The notes below the pieces were generated by a model. The model had not been told where the DNA came from. It saw nothing but the letters and a program-made list of their open reading frames with translations, and did no database searches. DNA of 64,000 nt from Amoebidium appalachense (Eukaryota; Ichthyosporea), in NCBI GenBank assembly GCA_963693365.1, contig CAVNZM010000001.1, positions 13,516,001 through 13,580,000 of the forward strand, given 5' to 3'. Of the stretch, positions 41,883-52,499 are shown in pieces (positions within the stretch are counted from its first letter, which is position 1; each line of letters starts with the position of its first letter). The position numbers were made by a program, and so were the translations under genes.

Positions 41883-43923
41883 ATGGGTCAAAAAGTACGA
41901 AGTACACAAGAACAAACGGATAACACGATGCAGAATGCAAGCCATACATAAAGAGTATGCATAATAAGCAGAGCCCATCCTCAGGGGGGGCCCACGTCAT
42001 CCACAGTACCCGAGTTTCGACCTATTCACCTCGTTAACGGAACCCAACTCAGATACTGTTTCACTTGAACATGGGTAGGTCACCCGTCTTGATCAGAGAC
42101 GAGCAGGGTTGCTTATGCAGGCAAGGGCAGTGGGAAAGGCCGGGGGTTAAAGTTGCAGCAGTAAGCAGAAGCAAGAAAAATATAGATAGGAACTCAGGAA
42201 ACGGGGCTTCTAGGAAGCTCCCCCGTCGCTACCTAAGTCGATACTTCCCTGGCTAACATACTACACCAGCTGAAAAGAATTAAGTCCCGAAGGCCGCAGA
42301 ATTCGCAATCAGAGGGGAAAATATGAGATTTGACCCACGCCGCAGGGTAGTAACACGCTTACTGAAGCGGAACTTTAACGTCTTCGAACGGAAAGCTATG
42401 CCCCCGGATGTCAGCCGGAAATATGCTATCACCCATTGCTTTGAGCTTGAAAAAAGCCAAATCGATAGTCCGAGTTAAGTTATGCCGGTGGGTAACATGC
42501 CGCATGGGTTCCAAGGGAGCTGTCGCCAACAGAGTGGTGTGTGCATGCGTGTGTGCACGTAACGCAATGTGTGAAGTGTGTCTATAGCTATGAGAGGGGG
42601 TATGCAGAAGTGGACAGGTGAAGTGTGTGAAGAGAAAAAAAGTAGGAAGAAAAGTAGACACCGGTGTGTGCAACCCCGCACAACACACACACACACACAC
42701 ACACACCCATAAATAAGCGAAGATTACAGGGGGGGGGGAGGGGGGGGGGGAAGGAGCATTAGACTATTAACAATTCTATAAGTGAATAAGAGTGTGTGGG
42801 CGCGCTCGTGGATGCGAGGGAGGGTGCACGCGTGCATGCATGGGTGTGTTCGCGTGTGCATGTGTGTGAAAGAGGAGGGGGTGTAGGGGGGGGGGAGGTG
42901 GGGGGGAGGGGAGGTGGGGGGGGTGGGGGGGGTGGGGGGGGGGGGGGGGGGGGGGGAGGGGGGCACTCTGAAGGGGGCCAGGCAGATGTAAGGGAGTACT
43001 GATGAAGGAGGGGCTATGAACAGGGGGGGGATAGATGCAGATGCTTTCAAATAGGTGGAAGAGAAGCAGGGAGCTTCCAAAAAGGTAGGATGGAAGATAT
43101 AGGTATAGAGAGAAATGAGAATTAGGGGAGGTAAGAGGTAACGGAGGACTTGAAAAGGAGGGACGAATGGGCAGAGGCCCTTCTGAGGGGGGGGGAGGGG
43201 GGGGGGGGGGGGAGGGGCTTGAATGCGGAACACGGTACGAAGTACGCAAACACCAAGGACACATGCAAAGGCAAACATTCAAGTATGCAGGGGGGGGGAC
43301 AGGACAGGCATAATAAGTGGGCCTGGGGAGGCAGGTTGTCTGACAAAAAACTGGTGTCACTTGGGTTGGAAGGAGAGATGGATTGATACGTGCAAGGAAG
43401 TAAGGAGGTGGAGCAGTTGGGAGGAAGGATTGTGGGAAGGAGGAGAGGGGGAGGGGGGTGCAGAAAAGGGCGGGGCGAGGGGGGGGGGGGGGGGGGGGGA
43501 GGATGGGGGAAAGGGGGAGGAGGCCCTGCGGGGAAAGGGGGGGAGAGGCGAGAGGGAGGAGCGGGGGGGCATTGGAGGGGAAGGCGGAGGGGGGGGGGGG
43601 GGGGGGGGGGTTTCGGCAGGCAGCACCTGGCTGTATGTCTGCTGCCACGGCCTCGTCAAAGAACACAATAGTGAAGAGCAGATGATCCGGGTCCTGCGCT
43701 GCTAAAGCAAACCCCTCGGAGCTGTGCACAGACCCAATCAGCTTGCGCATCGCACGCCGGGCATTGAGCTTGCGGCCTGCTAGGCGCACACATGTTGACA
43801 CGTTGAATGGACCGGGGCTCTCATCACTTGACCCCTCATCGTCATCGTCAGAGCCATCACTGTCGAAAGGCCCAACCTCCATACCACACTCAGCCAAGGA
43901 ACGGTTGCCATTATTGCCATAAG
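40996..43923 (-). CDS. OTU-like cysteine protease gene, C-terminal three exons
   Basis: Phase-compatible exons on the minus strand: 43627-43923 (enters and leaves in phase 1), 42363-42519 (leaves in phase 2) and 40996-41398 (TAG at 40,998-40,996). The last exon carries the OTU active-site block PADGNCLFHSVW, with the Asp and catalytic Cys expected of ovarian-tumour-type deubiquitinases. A clear catalytic His box near the C-terminus is not visible, and the protein stops soon after VIITHT, so the enzyme may be truncated or inactive. Exon 43627-43923 encodes an acidic stretch (DSDGSDDDDEGSSDE) then a basic helix. The acceptor at 41,399 is weak. OTU domains also occur in some transposon-encoded proteins, so host origin is not certain. 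Confidence 0.62.
41878..42128 (-). repeat. Dispersed poly-C-tailed repeat, subfamily 2, near-full copy
   Basis: Nearly identical to 5413-5600 over the shared part and extends further, to CGTCTTGATCAGAGACGAGC near 42,087-42,106. It starts at a poly-G run. The stem is 42005-42016 with 42046-42057. It lies in an intron of the OTU-like gene. Confidence 0.86.
43216..43290 (-). repeat. Dispersed poly-C-tailed repeat, subfamily 1, short fragment
   Basis: Tail end only, after a G run, with a small internal deletion after GTACGAAGTACGC. It is cut off by another G run. It lies in an intron of the OTU-like gene. Confidence 0.85.
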
Positions 43924-44499
43924 CTGCAGAGTGAAGACAAAGACAGGGTGAGATAATAGCTGGTCAATGGTTGCCAGTTCTAAAAAGAACCCATTCCCAA
44001 CCAGAATCCCCCATCCAACCCCCTCCCTCCACCCCCCCCCCCCCCCCCCCCAAAAAAAACACACACACATACACACACAGACCGCCCACACCCTCCCCAC
44101 CCCCCCTCTTGCTCTCGGCCCCCCCCTGCCCTAATTCTCCCCTTCCCCCTTCTCCCTCTCCGTCCCACCCTCCCACCCTTCCCCTTGACCGACTGCCCTC
44201 CTCTCTTTGCCCCTCTCTTTCTGTCTTTCCCGCCATCCCTCCCTCTACCCTTTCTCCCCCTCCCTCCTTCCCTCCAACCCTCCCACCCACTCATCCTTCC
44301 CTCCCTTTCTCCCTACCCTGACCTCTCCCCCTTCTCCCCCTCCCCTGTCTCTAACGTACACACACAGGCACACACATACACGCTTCCCCCCCCCCCCCCC
44401 CTCCCCCCTCTCTTTCAAAGTTTCCCCTTCTCCCCTCCCTCATCCTTCTCTGTAACCCCTTCTCTGTACCCACCCACCCACCCACATCACACAAACACA

Positions 44500-44571
44500 C
44501 ACAAACGCACACACACACACAGGCACACACACCCGCACACACCCACACCCACCCACACACACACACACACT

Positions 44572-44604
<33 letters not shown>

Positions 44605-44640
44605 ACACACACCGTCCACACACACACACATACATACGGT

Positions 44641-44688
<48 letters not shown>

Positions 44689-44770
44689 CAACACACACAC
44701 ACACTCACGACACACACACACAGGCACACACACACACACAGACAGGCACACACCCACAGGCACACACCGT
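44500..44770. repeat. (CA)n-rich cluster
   Basis: About 270 bp of interrupted CA repeats with CCA and GACA variants, the mirror of the (GT)n clusters seen elsewhere. It lies upstream of exon 43627-43923 on the sense strand. Confidence 0.9.
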
Positions 44771-45064
44771 GACACACAGAAACTCTCTACCCACTATCCT
44801 GTACTGCCTCTTGACTGATTGTATGCTTAAAGGGGAAGGGGGGGAAGGGGGAAAAGCGGAGGAGTGGGCTTTAAGTGGGTACACTGCACAGAATGGTCAC
44901 ACAAAACATATGGAACACGTTGCCACACACACCCTATCGGGTGATAGCAACATATAAGAGGCAAGCCAAAGCAGAAAAGGCAGCATAAAGCGAGGACGCA
45001 ACACAAATAGAGTCCATTTGTGGGGGGGGCGGGCGGGGGGGGAGGGGGGAGGGGGGAGCACATG

Positions 45065-45306
45065 ATGGACTCCCTCCGCTGTAGATGCATCTATCCGGCC
45101 GCCATGACGGGTTTGATGCCACACCCAATCCCTCAGGAAGGGCTGGGGAGGGCACGTGCCAGCCTCGACAGAGTCCTCATCATCCGCTATGCAATCAATG
45201 TACCGTGCAACGAATGGCTGTTGCAGCTTGGCATGATCTTTAGACCAAGATTTGTTTTCCTTAATGACTTTTTTATTCACCCCATCTGGGTTGTTTGTTG
45301 AACCCG
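45065..45306 (-). CDS. Possible upstream exon of the OTU-like gene
   Basis: The minus strand has a strong polypyrimidine tract and CTGCAG acceptor ending at 45,307, followed by an open frame with KENKSWSKDHAKLQQPF and DDEDSVEAG. The donor end is unclear (before the C-rich intron at about 45,060), and its phase has not been matched to the next exon. Without the acceptor, the same frame would begin with a hydrophobic stretch that looks like a signal peptide but has no ATG. Confidence 0.4.
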
Positions 45307-45755
45307 CTGCAGCCAAAAGACAAAAGGCGAGGATAACATGAACGAGAATCCTCAGCAAAGCCCAATGGCCTGCCCACGTCCAATGCGGACGCGAGCATGT
45401 TTGTAACCCATGCTCACACAAAATATGTACTGTCAGTTATGATCAAGCATTACAGGGTGTTGTCTGTTTTTATATGAGCCTACTGCAATATGATAAGGAT
45501 GCTAGCGCTGTGTCACACCTGTCAACTGCCAGTCCAGGCTGTGACTGCCCGTTCAAGTAGACCACCTGCAACGGTGGTCAACGTGGTCTTGCTTAGCCCG
45601 CCTTTCGAGTTTATTCCTCGAATCAGACGCCACCAACGATGAGCCACAAGAAAACGGGTCAGAAACGATTCGAGCTGATTCGACCCATAATAGTTCGAAC
45701 CGACCTATTTATGCCCCAAAGAAATTTGGCACCAAATAATTTGGCACGAACCTGG

Positions 45756-45922
45756 TGACGTAAAATGTGGCACGAATTTATTTGGCACCAGCCCGCTAGC
45801 GGAGCACATCCAGGGGTATCCCATCCCCAAGCCCCTGTCGGTGCCTGGGCGACATCCTGCCCCATTTTCACCGTTTTGCAGGCTCGTGCCAAATAAATTT
45901 CGTGCCAAATATTACGTCACAC
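45756..45922. mobile_element. Small MITE-like element with about 39-bp terminal inverted repeats
   Basis: The left end GTGACGTAA..GGCACGAATTTATTTGGCACCAGCC (45,756-45,794) is the imperfect inverse complement of 45,884-45,922 (GGCTCGTGCCAAATAAATTTCGTGCC..TTACGTCAC). The 89 bp between is non-coding. The related motif ATTTGGCACCAAATAATTTGGCACGAA just outside the left end (about 45,724-45,750) repeats the theme. No clear target duplication was identified. Confidence 0.7.
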
Positions 45923-45954
45923 CCTAGGAGCTTGGGAATTGAGGGTAGCACCCC

Positions 45955-46295
45955 AGCGTGAGGGCGTGTCGATACAGGATGTTGGAATGTGCATGAGAAT
46001 TTTGTAGTGTGAACCATTTCGGGATCTGTAGGTTCCGATTGGCTGACTTTTGATTTGGTAGTTCTGATTGCCTACGTGTCATAGCTGTGGTTTAGATACA
46101 AGAATTCCTCCCTCCAGCATATAAACTCCATTTTGGAGCCATCTGGGTCAGTTTGTGAGCTGAATAGGCGTGGTAATAGCGAAGACTCAGGCTGTACTAG
46201 GAAACGTGGATTGGGTTTTTAGGTGTGTCGTTTTTGCTTTGGCGACACATAGCCCTTTGCCAGTTGTCTTAGACGGTTCCCTTTCGTAATTTGCC
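45955..46295 (+). promoter_or_regulatory. Unit A: TATA-bearing 5' region of a repeated transcription unit, copy 1
   Basis: It ends just before the ATG at 46,300 and contains CATATAAACTCC (about 46,118-46,130), a likely TATA box. The same sequence recurs at 62,878-63,235. It could be a promoter plus 5' UTR of a multicopy element. Confidence 0.7.
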
Positions 46296-46299
46296 TACC

Positions 46300-46668
46300 A
46301 TGTCTGAAACGAGCTCTCCGCTGCATGGGGATGACCCCACAGAGGCCGACATGGCAGCAGCACACAAGAAGCTCAAGGTCTGCTATGCTCAGATTCGTGA
46401 TTTCCAGAAAAACTGGGACACCTACCACCCTGATAGTTTCTCTTGGCTACACAACACCTCCATTTTATTCTACATGACATTCTTACGTTTGAGCCATCAC
46501 CCAGTTCCCGAAGGAGAACCCAACAACCACCTTCTAATTCGCGATCGTTCCTTTCAAAAACTCCTCTCTGAAATTGGCATTACCCCGGGGTCTGAGTGGA
46601 AGCCCACAGCTGAAGCTTTCACCCCGAAGTGGCTCCAGGAATTCGCCACCACCCTCCTTGATCACGGC
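46300..46668 (+). pseudogene. ORF of unknown family, broken by two retroelement insertions
   Basis: ATG at 46,300 directly follows unit A. About 123 codons run to the LINE insertion point and encode a mixed-charge sequence with no recognised domain (for example KLKVCYAQIRDFQKNW, and LLIRDRSFQKLL). The coding sense continues after the insertion at 48,344, with matching frame, to the Gypsy target site at 48,515. Beyond 61,017 several open stretches occur (61,066-61,434; 61,385-61,711; 61,740-62,006) in different frames. It may be a gag-like or other mobile-element protein; no function is assigned. Confidence 0.6.
46655..46668. repeat. LINE target-site duplication, left copy
   Basis: TCCTTGATCACGGC (14 bp) is repeated exactly at 48,330-48,343. 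Confidence 0.93.
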
Positions 46669-48329
46669 TCACCCCCACCACCACCCCCATCCACATCAAG
46701 CTCGATAACCTCGGAGTAGTCGACCGATGGGGGGCAAACATGGACCCCACCACACCCCCTCGACGTAAGCTGAAGTTCCCGTGGCACATAGTGGAATGGA
46801 CTCACGTACGAGACCAACTCTCCCTACGGCAACCAGGCTCCGTACAGGTATCGTGGGTGAAGGGGCACCAATCCAACACCAAACGGTACGGTCAACGGAA
46901 TATCGAGGCAGACAAGGCAGCCATTGCAGGAAGAGCCCTCCCCCTCCCCCCCCCCCCCCCCCCCCCCGGCCCCGGGGGGGGGGGGGGGGGGGGGGGGGGA
47001 GGGGGGGGGATACTTCCTACGACTACAAGGCCACCGTATCCCCGGCACATTCCCGGTACACTCAACCGGTTGAACAAGGACTTCCTCACCGACATGGCCG
47101 GCAAGACCAAGGCTATAGTCCATACTAGCCGACCCCACTGGCAGATTGCTCCCAGCCGAACGGAACCCCCTCAAGCTCAACAAGGCGCCCGCACAGGCAA
47201 CCATCGGAACCGTCAGAGGCAACACGAAGAAGCCTGTCCCTGGCTATGGGCACCCTGCCTACCATGACACGGCTACACCGAGATCACCCCACTGTCGTTA
47301 CACAGCCCACATGCCCCCGGTGCAGCCAGCGTGGCACCCGGAGACCACCACCCACAGATCTGGGCCTGCCCGGCCCATGCCGGGGAGGTCCCCACCCTGA
47401 CCACGGCCATCACAGCCTGCATCCAAGACGTCCTGTACACTCGTCATCCAAACACCCCCACGGCACAGCACCAACATACGGCAGCCACGGTGGTAGACCA
47501 ATGTGCATGGATAAACTGGATAGAGGCAACGGTGACCCACCAGACCCCGAAGACATCAAGTGGGTCGAACGGGGATTCTGCCCACGATCGGTGGGCCCAT
47601 TACTTGCAGCCACCGGGTCCACCAAGACCACCACCCGGGCCATCTTAGAAAAAATCATAGTAGAGTTGCAGTCCTTTTTCTTTTCAAGAATTTGGCACCC
47701 ACGGAACACAACACCATCCCCCACCCACCCCAAAATGCAAAAACACCACCATACACCCACCACCCGTAGAAAGAAAAGTATGGCTCCCCAAAAACCCAAG
47801 ACACACACAAATACACCCCCCACACACACCCGGCCAGCCTGTTCTGACTGCCGGAACACACATTGACCCAGTGTGCCCTGTAAAACCCACCTTTTAGTTC
47901 ACAAAAACTTTGAACATCGCCACAACATACGTACAACAACACAATGTATAATGTTAGGCAGCAACCCCCCACCCCCACCACCACCACACCCCATCATGAT
48001 GCATCCACCCGGGATACCCACCGTAAATACTATACACAACACTTAGGACTTCCCAATACTGTAGATCGAAAAATGAGAGCCCTCGGTTAACGTTCATGGC
48101 TAGGCTTTGAATGGAGGGGAGGACTGAAGCCTCCTGCCGGCGTGGCTGGGGTAGTAGCCCTGGGCAAAGTGTGTACTCATAATTAGGTTGTGAAGGATGG
48201 TTTAGCTTAGCTGAACTCATAGATAGCACCTTAACTAGTGTACTGTCGGTGTTGTGTGGTAGACGGTAGTTTCCCTAGAGGGCCTGAAAAGGAACAATTA
48301 AAACGTGATAAAATAAAAAATAAAAAAAT
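46669..48329 (+). mobile_element. 5'-truncated LINE insertion with RNase H and zinc-finger remnants
   Basis: It is flanked by an exact 14-bp duplication and ends in an A-rich tail (AAACGTGATAAAATAAAAAA-type, 48,300-48,329), the signature of target-primed reverse transcription. It begins inside the RNase H domain, so the endonuclease and RT are gone. It belongs to a different LINE lineage from the two copies at 8 and 24 kb, which show no RNase H. Confidence 0.92.
46725..47560 (+). pseudogene. LINE RNase H and CCHC-like C-terminal remnant
   Basis: The RNase H part shows VQVSWVKGHQSN and the IEADKAA box with its Asp (46,840-46,930). A C-run and G-run at 46,948-46,998 follow. The rest is spread over three frames, with a Cys/His cluster (TCPRCSQRGT then an out-of-frame WACPAH, about 47,300-47,380) like the C-terminal zinc motif of LINE ORF2 proteins. 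It is frameshifted and inactive. Confidence 0.75.
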
Positions 48330-48343
48330 TCCTTGATCACGGC
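48330..48343. repeat. LINE target-site duplication, right copy
   Basis: Exact match to 46,655-46,668. Confidence 0.93.
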
Positions 48344-48515
48344 GACTGGGAGTCACACAAGCGCAACCCGGGCCCCTACGCACCCACACCCACCCCAACT
48401 ACCACCCATGTCGACCCCACACCCACCCCCACGGACGTCACAGACGACGCAGACTCTGCCTTTGAGAGCACCCTGTTGGCTCTCCGCAACCAAGCAAAAC
48501 CCGTGACAAAGACAC

Positions 48516-49233
48516 TGACATATACTAATCCGTCTCAGCAGATTAGCCTAAGTCTACGATCGAGATCGGGGGGGGGGGGGGGGGGGGGGAGGTGGCCCGG
48601 GTCCACAGATCATCAAGATCAAGTCCGGGGCCTCAAGATAGCTGTACAGCTGCGTGCATCTTGCCTCTGCCGGCGCAGGGCATTGGACCACGTCAGCCGG
48701 GACAGCCGTCCAATAGAATTCTAATTAGTGTGTAGGATAGATCGTAGGAGGACTTAGGAATGTGATTGTTCGGGCAGAAGCCCTTTTGTAAGGATTGGCA
48801 AGGTTTGATAGTATATGTTGCCAAACGTATTTATATATGTAGATGTAGAGGAAAGGGGGGGAGGGAGGGGGGGGAGGATAGTATGAAATGTAGATTTAGA
48901 CTCTGCGGTGCCACTAGGGGGAGGGTGAGGGGTGAGACTTGGATAAATATATTAGTTGAGTAGATCGACTTAGCTCGTGCAGGCGCACGATAAAAGTAGA
49001 TCGGAATGTTAATGGAATGTGGCATCGTAGGGGGCCAGGTGACGATGATCTTAGAGGGCACGGCCTTGATGGCCTCAGTCGTAACTTAGACTCAATCCGT
49101 ACAGATCTAAGTTTGCCCGTCGGAGCCTGGTCTTAATAAACTTTACCGTTTTTCTGTACACGTTCGTTCCTTTTCGTGTGGGTACACTTAGTAGAGTGCC
49201 GCGTCTCTAGTACACATACATTAGGATACGACA
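48516..49233 (+). repeat. Gypsy 5' LTR (718 bp)
   Basis: Starts TGACATATAC and ends GGATACGACA. It differs from the 3' LTR mainly in the length of the poly-G run near 48,570 and in a few substitutions, which points to a recent insertion. Confidence 0.95.
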
Positions 49234-49382
49234 AACTACACCTTTCTTTTAGTGCGGTTTTTCGCGCTAGGGTAACGCGGTGACAGTTCCTTCTGGGCTG
49301 TTGCTACACCTCAAACACACAGAAAAAAAAAAAAAAAAAAAAACATAAACACAACCACACGAGTTAGGGCACACACCACACA

Positions 49383-50717
49383 ATGGCTAAGTTTAACGTA
49401 GACATGTTCTACGCATTGGCAGCGGAGGATAGCTCCCTGCACACACAGGTACCACAGGTTCATACACTAGACGTTAGACAGACCACAGCTTTCAGTTTTA
49501 CACTCAAACACGACTCGGAAATCCCTAGGTGGCTTAGGACACTCCTAGCTAACACACCCACACTAGTGTTAGACACAAAGAAGGCCCCCACTGTGGCGGC
49601 CTCGTGCTTAATGATCAAACAGTGCATCGACCACAAAACAATGGCCGACTTATGCACCCTGATGGAGGAGCACCCGTACCGGGCCGAGCAGGCCCCCCAG
49701 GTGACGGCTCGTATATACGAGCAGCAGTACGACGAGGGGAGGGACGAGATGGTGTCCCGGACACTCGGCCAGAAACGTCTGGCCGCACGGTTCATCCCCG
49801 ACGACGAGGACGAGAACAGCACCGACGACGTGGACGGGGAGCTCGAGGCCTTCACACGGCCGGAAAACGAGCTCGAGTATACGGCCCGGCTCGTCGGCCG
49901 ATACCTGACGGCCGACCGGCGCCGTACCTTCCGGGCCCAGCTCAGAGAATGGAAGTATACCTTTCCCACACTAGATATGTCCCCCGTAGAAGCTCGTGCA
50001 TTCTTTGAGAGGGAATATCGGGTCTTTGAGGACCTTTGTGAGTTAGCTGGTGACGTGAGTGATAGGGAGAAATTCGAGTTTGCTCGTAAGGCTCTCTCTG
50101 TAAACACAGACACTGCACGCATGTTTGGGGAGCATGATGATGTAGATGAGGTGGTGTTGCATGTTAAACGTCACTTGCTTGCCATGCACGAGGTGAAGTT
50201 CAATAAGAGGGATAAAAAGGAGGTGATGGAAGTAGACAAGAAAAAGAAGGAGAGTGGACAGAAGGGGGAAAAAGAGAAAAAAGAGGGTGAACAGCCAGAT
50301 GCACTCACCATGTTGGTCAAGCAGGTTGCCGAGCTCTCCCAGGCCGTCTTTTCTGGCCGAGGGAGCTTCGGCTTCCGGGGTGGCCGTGGCGGCGACCGGG
50401 GTGGACACGGCGGTCGTGGCCGAGGTGGACGTGGAGGACAACAGCAGCAGTTCACCGAGAGGTTTGCCCCTTATCTTGCTCGTGGTGGTGGGCAGGGTAG
50501 AGGGAGGGGTGGAAATGGTGGTGAGAGAGGCCGAGGGGGGCAGGGGGGAAGGGGGGGCCGTGGTGCACACGGTGGGCCCCCCCAGCATGACCGGGCTCCC
50601 GGTTATGCTTTGCGCCAAGGTTTTGAAGTCCCCCCTGGCCCCTTCTTTGGTGCATGTTACTTTTGTGGCCGGCAAGGGCACTCTGCTGCATATTGCCGTA
50701 GTTACAAGAGCTATTGA
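49383..50717 (+). CDS. Gypsy Gag with RGG repeats and CCHC zinc knuckle
   Basis: 444 codons from an ATG 150 bp after the 5' LTR. The N-terminal two thirds is helical and capsid-like, a Lys/Glu-rich linker follows (about 275-305), then an extended Gly/Arg-rich RGG region (about 325-405), then CYFCGRQGHSAAYC, a CCHC nucleic-acid-binding knuckle. The frame is fully open, so Gag could be intact. The RGG region is longer than in most Gypsy Gags and may help bind RNA. Confidence 0.92.
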   Translation: MAKFNVDMFYALAAEDSSLHTQVPQVHTLDVRQTTAFSFTLKHDSEIPRWLRTLLANTPTLVLDTKKAPTVAASCLMIKQCIDHKTMADLCTLMEEHPYRAEQAPQVTARIYEQQYDEGRDEMVSRTLGQKRLAARFIPDDEDENSTDDVDGELEAFTRPENELEYTARLVGRYLTADRRRTFRAQLREWKYTFPTLDMSPVEARAFFEREYRVFEDLCELAGDVSDREKFEFARKALSVNTDTARMFGEHDDVDEVVLHVKRHLLAMHEVKFNKRDKKEVMEVDKKKKESGQKGEKEKKEGEQPDALTMLVKQVAELSQAVFSGRGSFGFRGGRGGDRGGHGGRGRGGRGGQQQQFTERFAPYLARGGGQGRGRGGNGGERGRGGQGGRGGRGAHGGPPQHDRAPGYALRQGFEVPPGPFFGACYFCGRQGHSAAYCRSYKSY

Positions 50718-50851
50718 GTTCCGGGGGAGGGGGAAGCTGGGGTCACTGAGGGAGGGGGGGGGACAGTATCGGTCCCCCCCAGGTTGCAGAGAACCTTCAC
50801 CCTCCCCCACCCCAGGTTAAGCTTCCCTTTGCCCCCTCACCGCCCCGATAC

Positions 50852-51769
50852 GTGTGGGAGCCGGGCATCGTCGTGGGTCCTCAAGACAGCGTCGAGGTGG
50901 TATGGCATGAATGTTTGTGGGGTGACTCTACCAAAGGTATGAATGGTGTGAATGTTTTGTGGTTGGGGGAGGTTCCCCAGCCACAAGTGGATGGTCTCAG
51001 TGTTTCTTGTCCCAACCCGGTGTTTATTCTAACCACACCGGAGGGGGTTTCTGTGCCATTGTTTCCGGGAGGGGGGGGGACACACACGAGTAAAGGGGGA
51101 AGGAGGGGGAAGGCACAGACACGTAGAAACACACCACCACAACAACATACGACGGTTGCAGACACACCTACACCCACACACACACCCACACATACACCAA
51201 ACACACACACTCCACCCACCCACACATCACACACACACACTCCACCACCACCCACACCACATACACACCCCACCCCACCCGTGCAGGCACCACAGGTAGG
51301 AATGTTGCACGTAGGTATCGAGGGTGTGAGTCTTCGTGGGCAGGGATTGGGTGTGAGTGATGATGTGTTGCTTGAATTGGAGGAGGATTTAGTTGGTTTT
51401 AGCCGGCATTATATAGACGTATGGTTAGCTGATGGTAAGTTGAAGGCTGTTGCTTTGCTCGATGGAGGGGCTCAGGTTAATTGTGTGCATGCTTCGTTTA
51501 TTCGTCGTTTTAATCAGGCCGGGGGGGAAATTCCTATTTTAGATGCTTCTAGCACAGCCTTAGGTAGTGCTAATAATAGTAGTATGTCTGTGGAAGGTGT
51601 TTGTGTGTTGCCGTGTGAGATAGGTGGCCAGGCTATGCATGTTGCTTGTTATGTGGTTAAGGATTTAGCTCAAAGTGTTTTGTTGGGAGCCCCATTTTTC
51701 CGTAGACATGTGAATGCTTTGTTTGAACGTACGAATGTTTTAGAATTGCAGTCCGGCTTTAAAATTTAA
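50852..51769 (+). CDS. Gypsy aspartic protease region
   Basis: Open frame with a Pro/Thr/His-rich low-complexity stretch (about residues 85-150) followed by a retropepsin-like domain: VALLDGGAQVNCVHASF then LLGAPFFRRHVNAL. The catalytic triplet reads Asp-Gly-Gly where retropepsins have Asp-Thr-Gly or Asp-Ser-Gly. The start codon is not clear; in a pol polyprotein it need not have one. It lies in another frame than gag, separated by about 130 bp. Confidence 0.82.
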   Translation: MWEPGIVVGPQDSVEVVWHECLWGDSTKGMNGVNVLWLGEVPQPQVDGLSVSCPNPVFILTTPEGVSVPLFPGGGGTHTSKGGRRGKAQTRRNTPPQQHTTVADTPTPTHTPTHTPNTHTPPTHTSHTHTPPPPTPHTHPTPPVQAPQVGMLHVGIEGVSLRGQGLGVSDDVLLELEEDLVGFSRHYIDVWLADGKLKAVALLDGGAQVNCVHASFIRRFNQAGGEIPILDASSTALGSANNSSMSVEGVCVLPCEIGGQAMHVACYVVKDLAQSVLLGAPFFRRHVNALFERTNVLELQSGFKI

Positions 51770-52499
51770 AACCCATGATGGGCTCGACGGTTATCAGTCT
51801 GGTGCTAGAACGGTAGCTGAAGTAGTAATCGAGCCTTATCAGTGCCAAACGGTACGTGTCCGGGCCGGCAATCATGTTAGGATAGGGGATTTAGGGGTTT
51901 TTACTCCGAAAACCCCATTTCAGGAGGTGGCCCAATGGACCCTTAGTAGGGTATGGCCGGATAAGACAATAGAAATAGAATTAGTGAATCCGGGCATCGA
52001 GCCTATAGTGATTAGGTCAGGTGTTTCCGTCGGTAGTTTCACTAATGAGATTGGTAGTATAGAGGTCTCTCTTATTACCCAAAAGGAGGATGCCGGCTCG
52101 AAGGGTGACTCAGGAGGAGGGGGAACAACTTTATTTAACGTTAGCCACCAAAATGTCACCCGACACGATGGGGGGGGGGACCGGGACAGCACCGGTCCCA
52201 CTCCCCCGAGCCCCAAGAGGAAGGAGGGTCACCCCGGGTGTGAGAATGTGCAGGCAGGGGGGAGGGTGTTGGTCTAACCCGTGGATCTGACGGGTTAACC
52301 AACACCGTGGGGGGCAGGGTGGCCACAGACCTGGCCCCCCACATACATGCACTAACTCATCAGGAATTGCCCGGGGGCATTGGTGTGCCGGGGGGAGGGG
52401 GGGGTGCTAAGGGTGAGGTTTTATTTGTGGAAATTATTGACATAAATATTTTTCTGGGTAAACACGTAGGATGGGTGTTCGATACCAACATAACCATGT
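51770..52499 (+). other. Gypsy pol spacer between protease and the LTR-like insertion
   Basis: Open stretches at 51,927-52,277 and 52,307-52,501 encode a dUTPase-like or beta-rich linker (IELVNPGIEPIVIRSGVSVG), but the frame changes at G/C runs. No catalytic motif is recognised. Confidence 0.5.

Noticed and set aside
44897-45421. Signal-peptide-bearing secreted protein start at 45,421
   Set aside because: There is no ATG in frame; the hydrophobic stretch is explained as a polypyrimidine tract before a CTGCAG acceptor.
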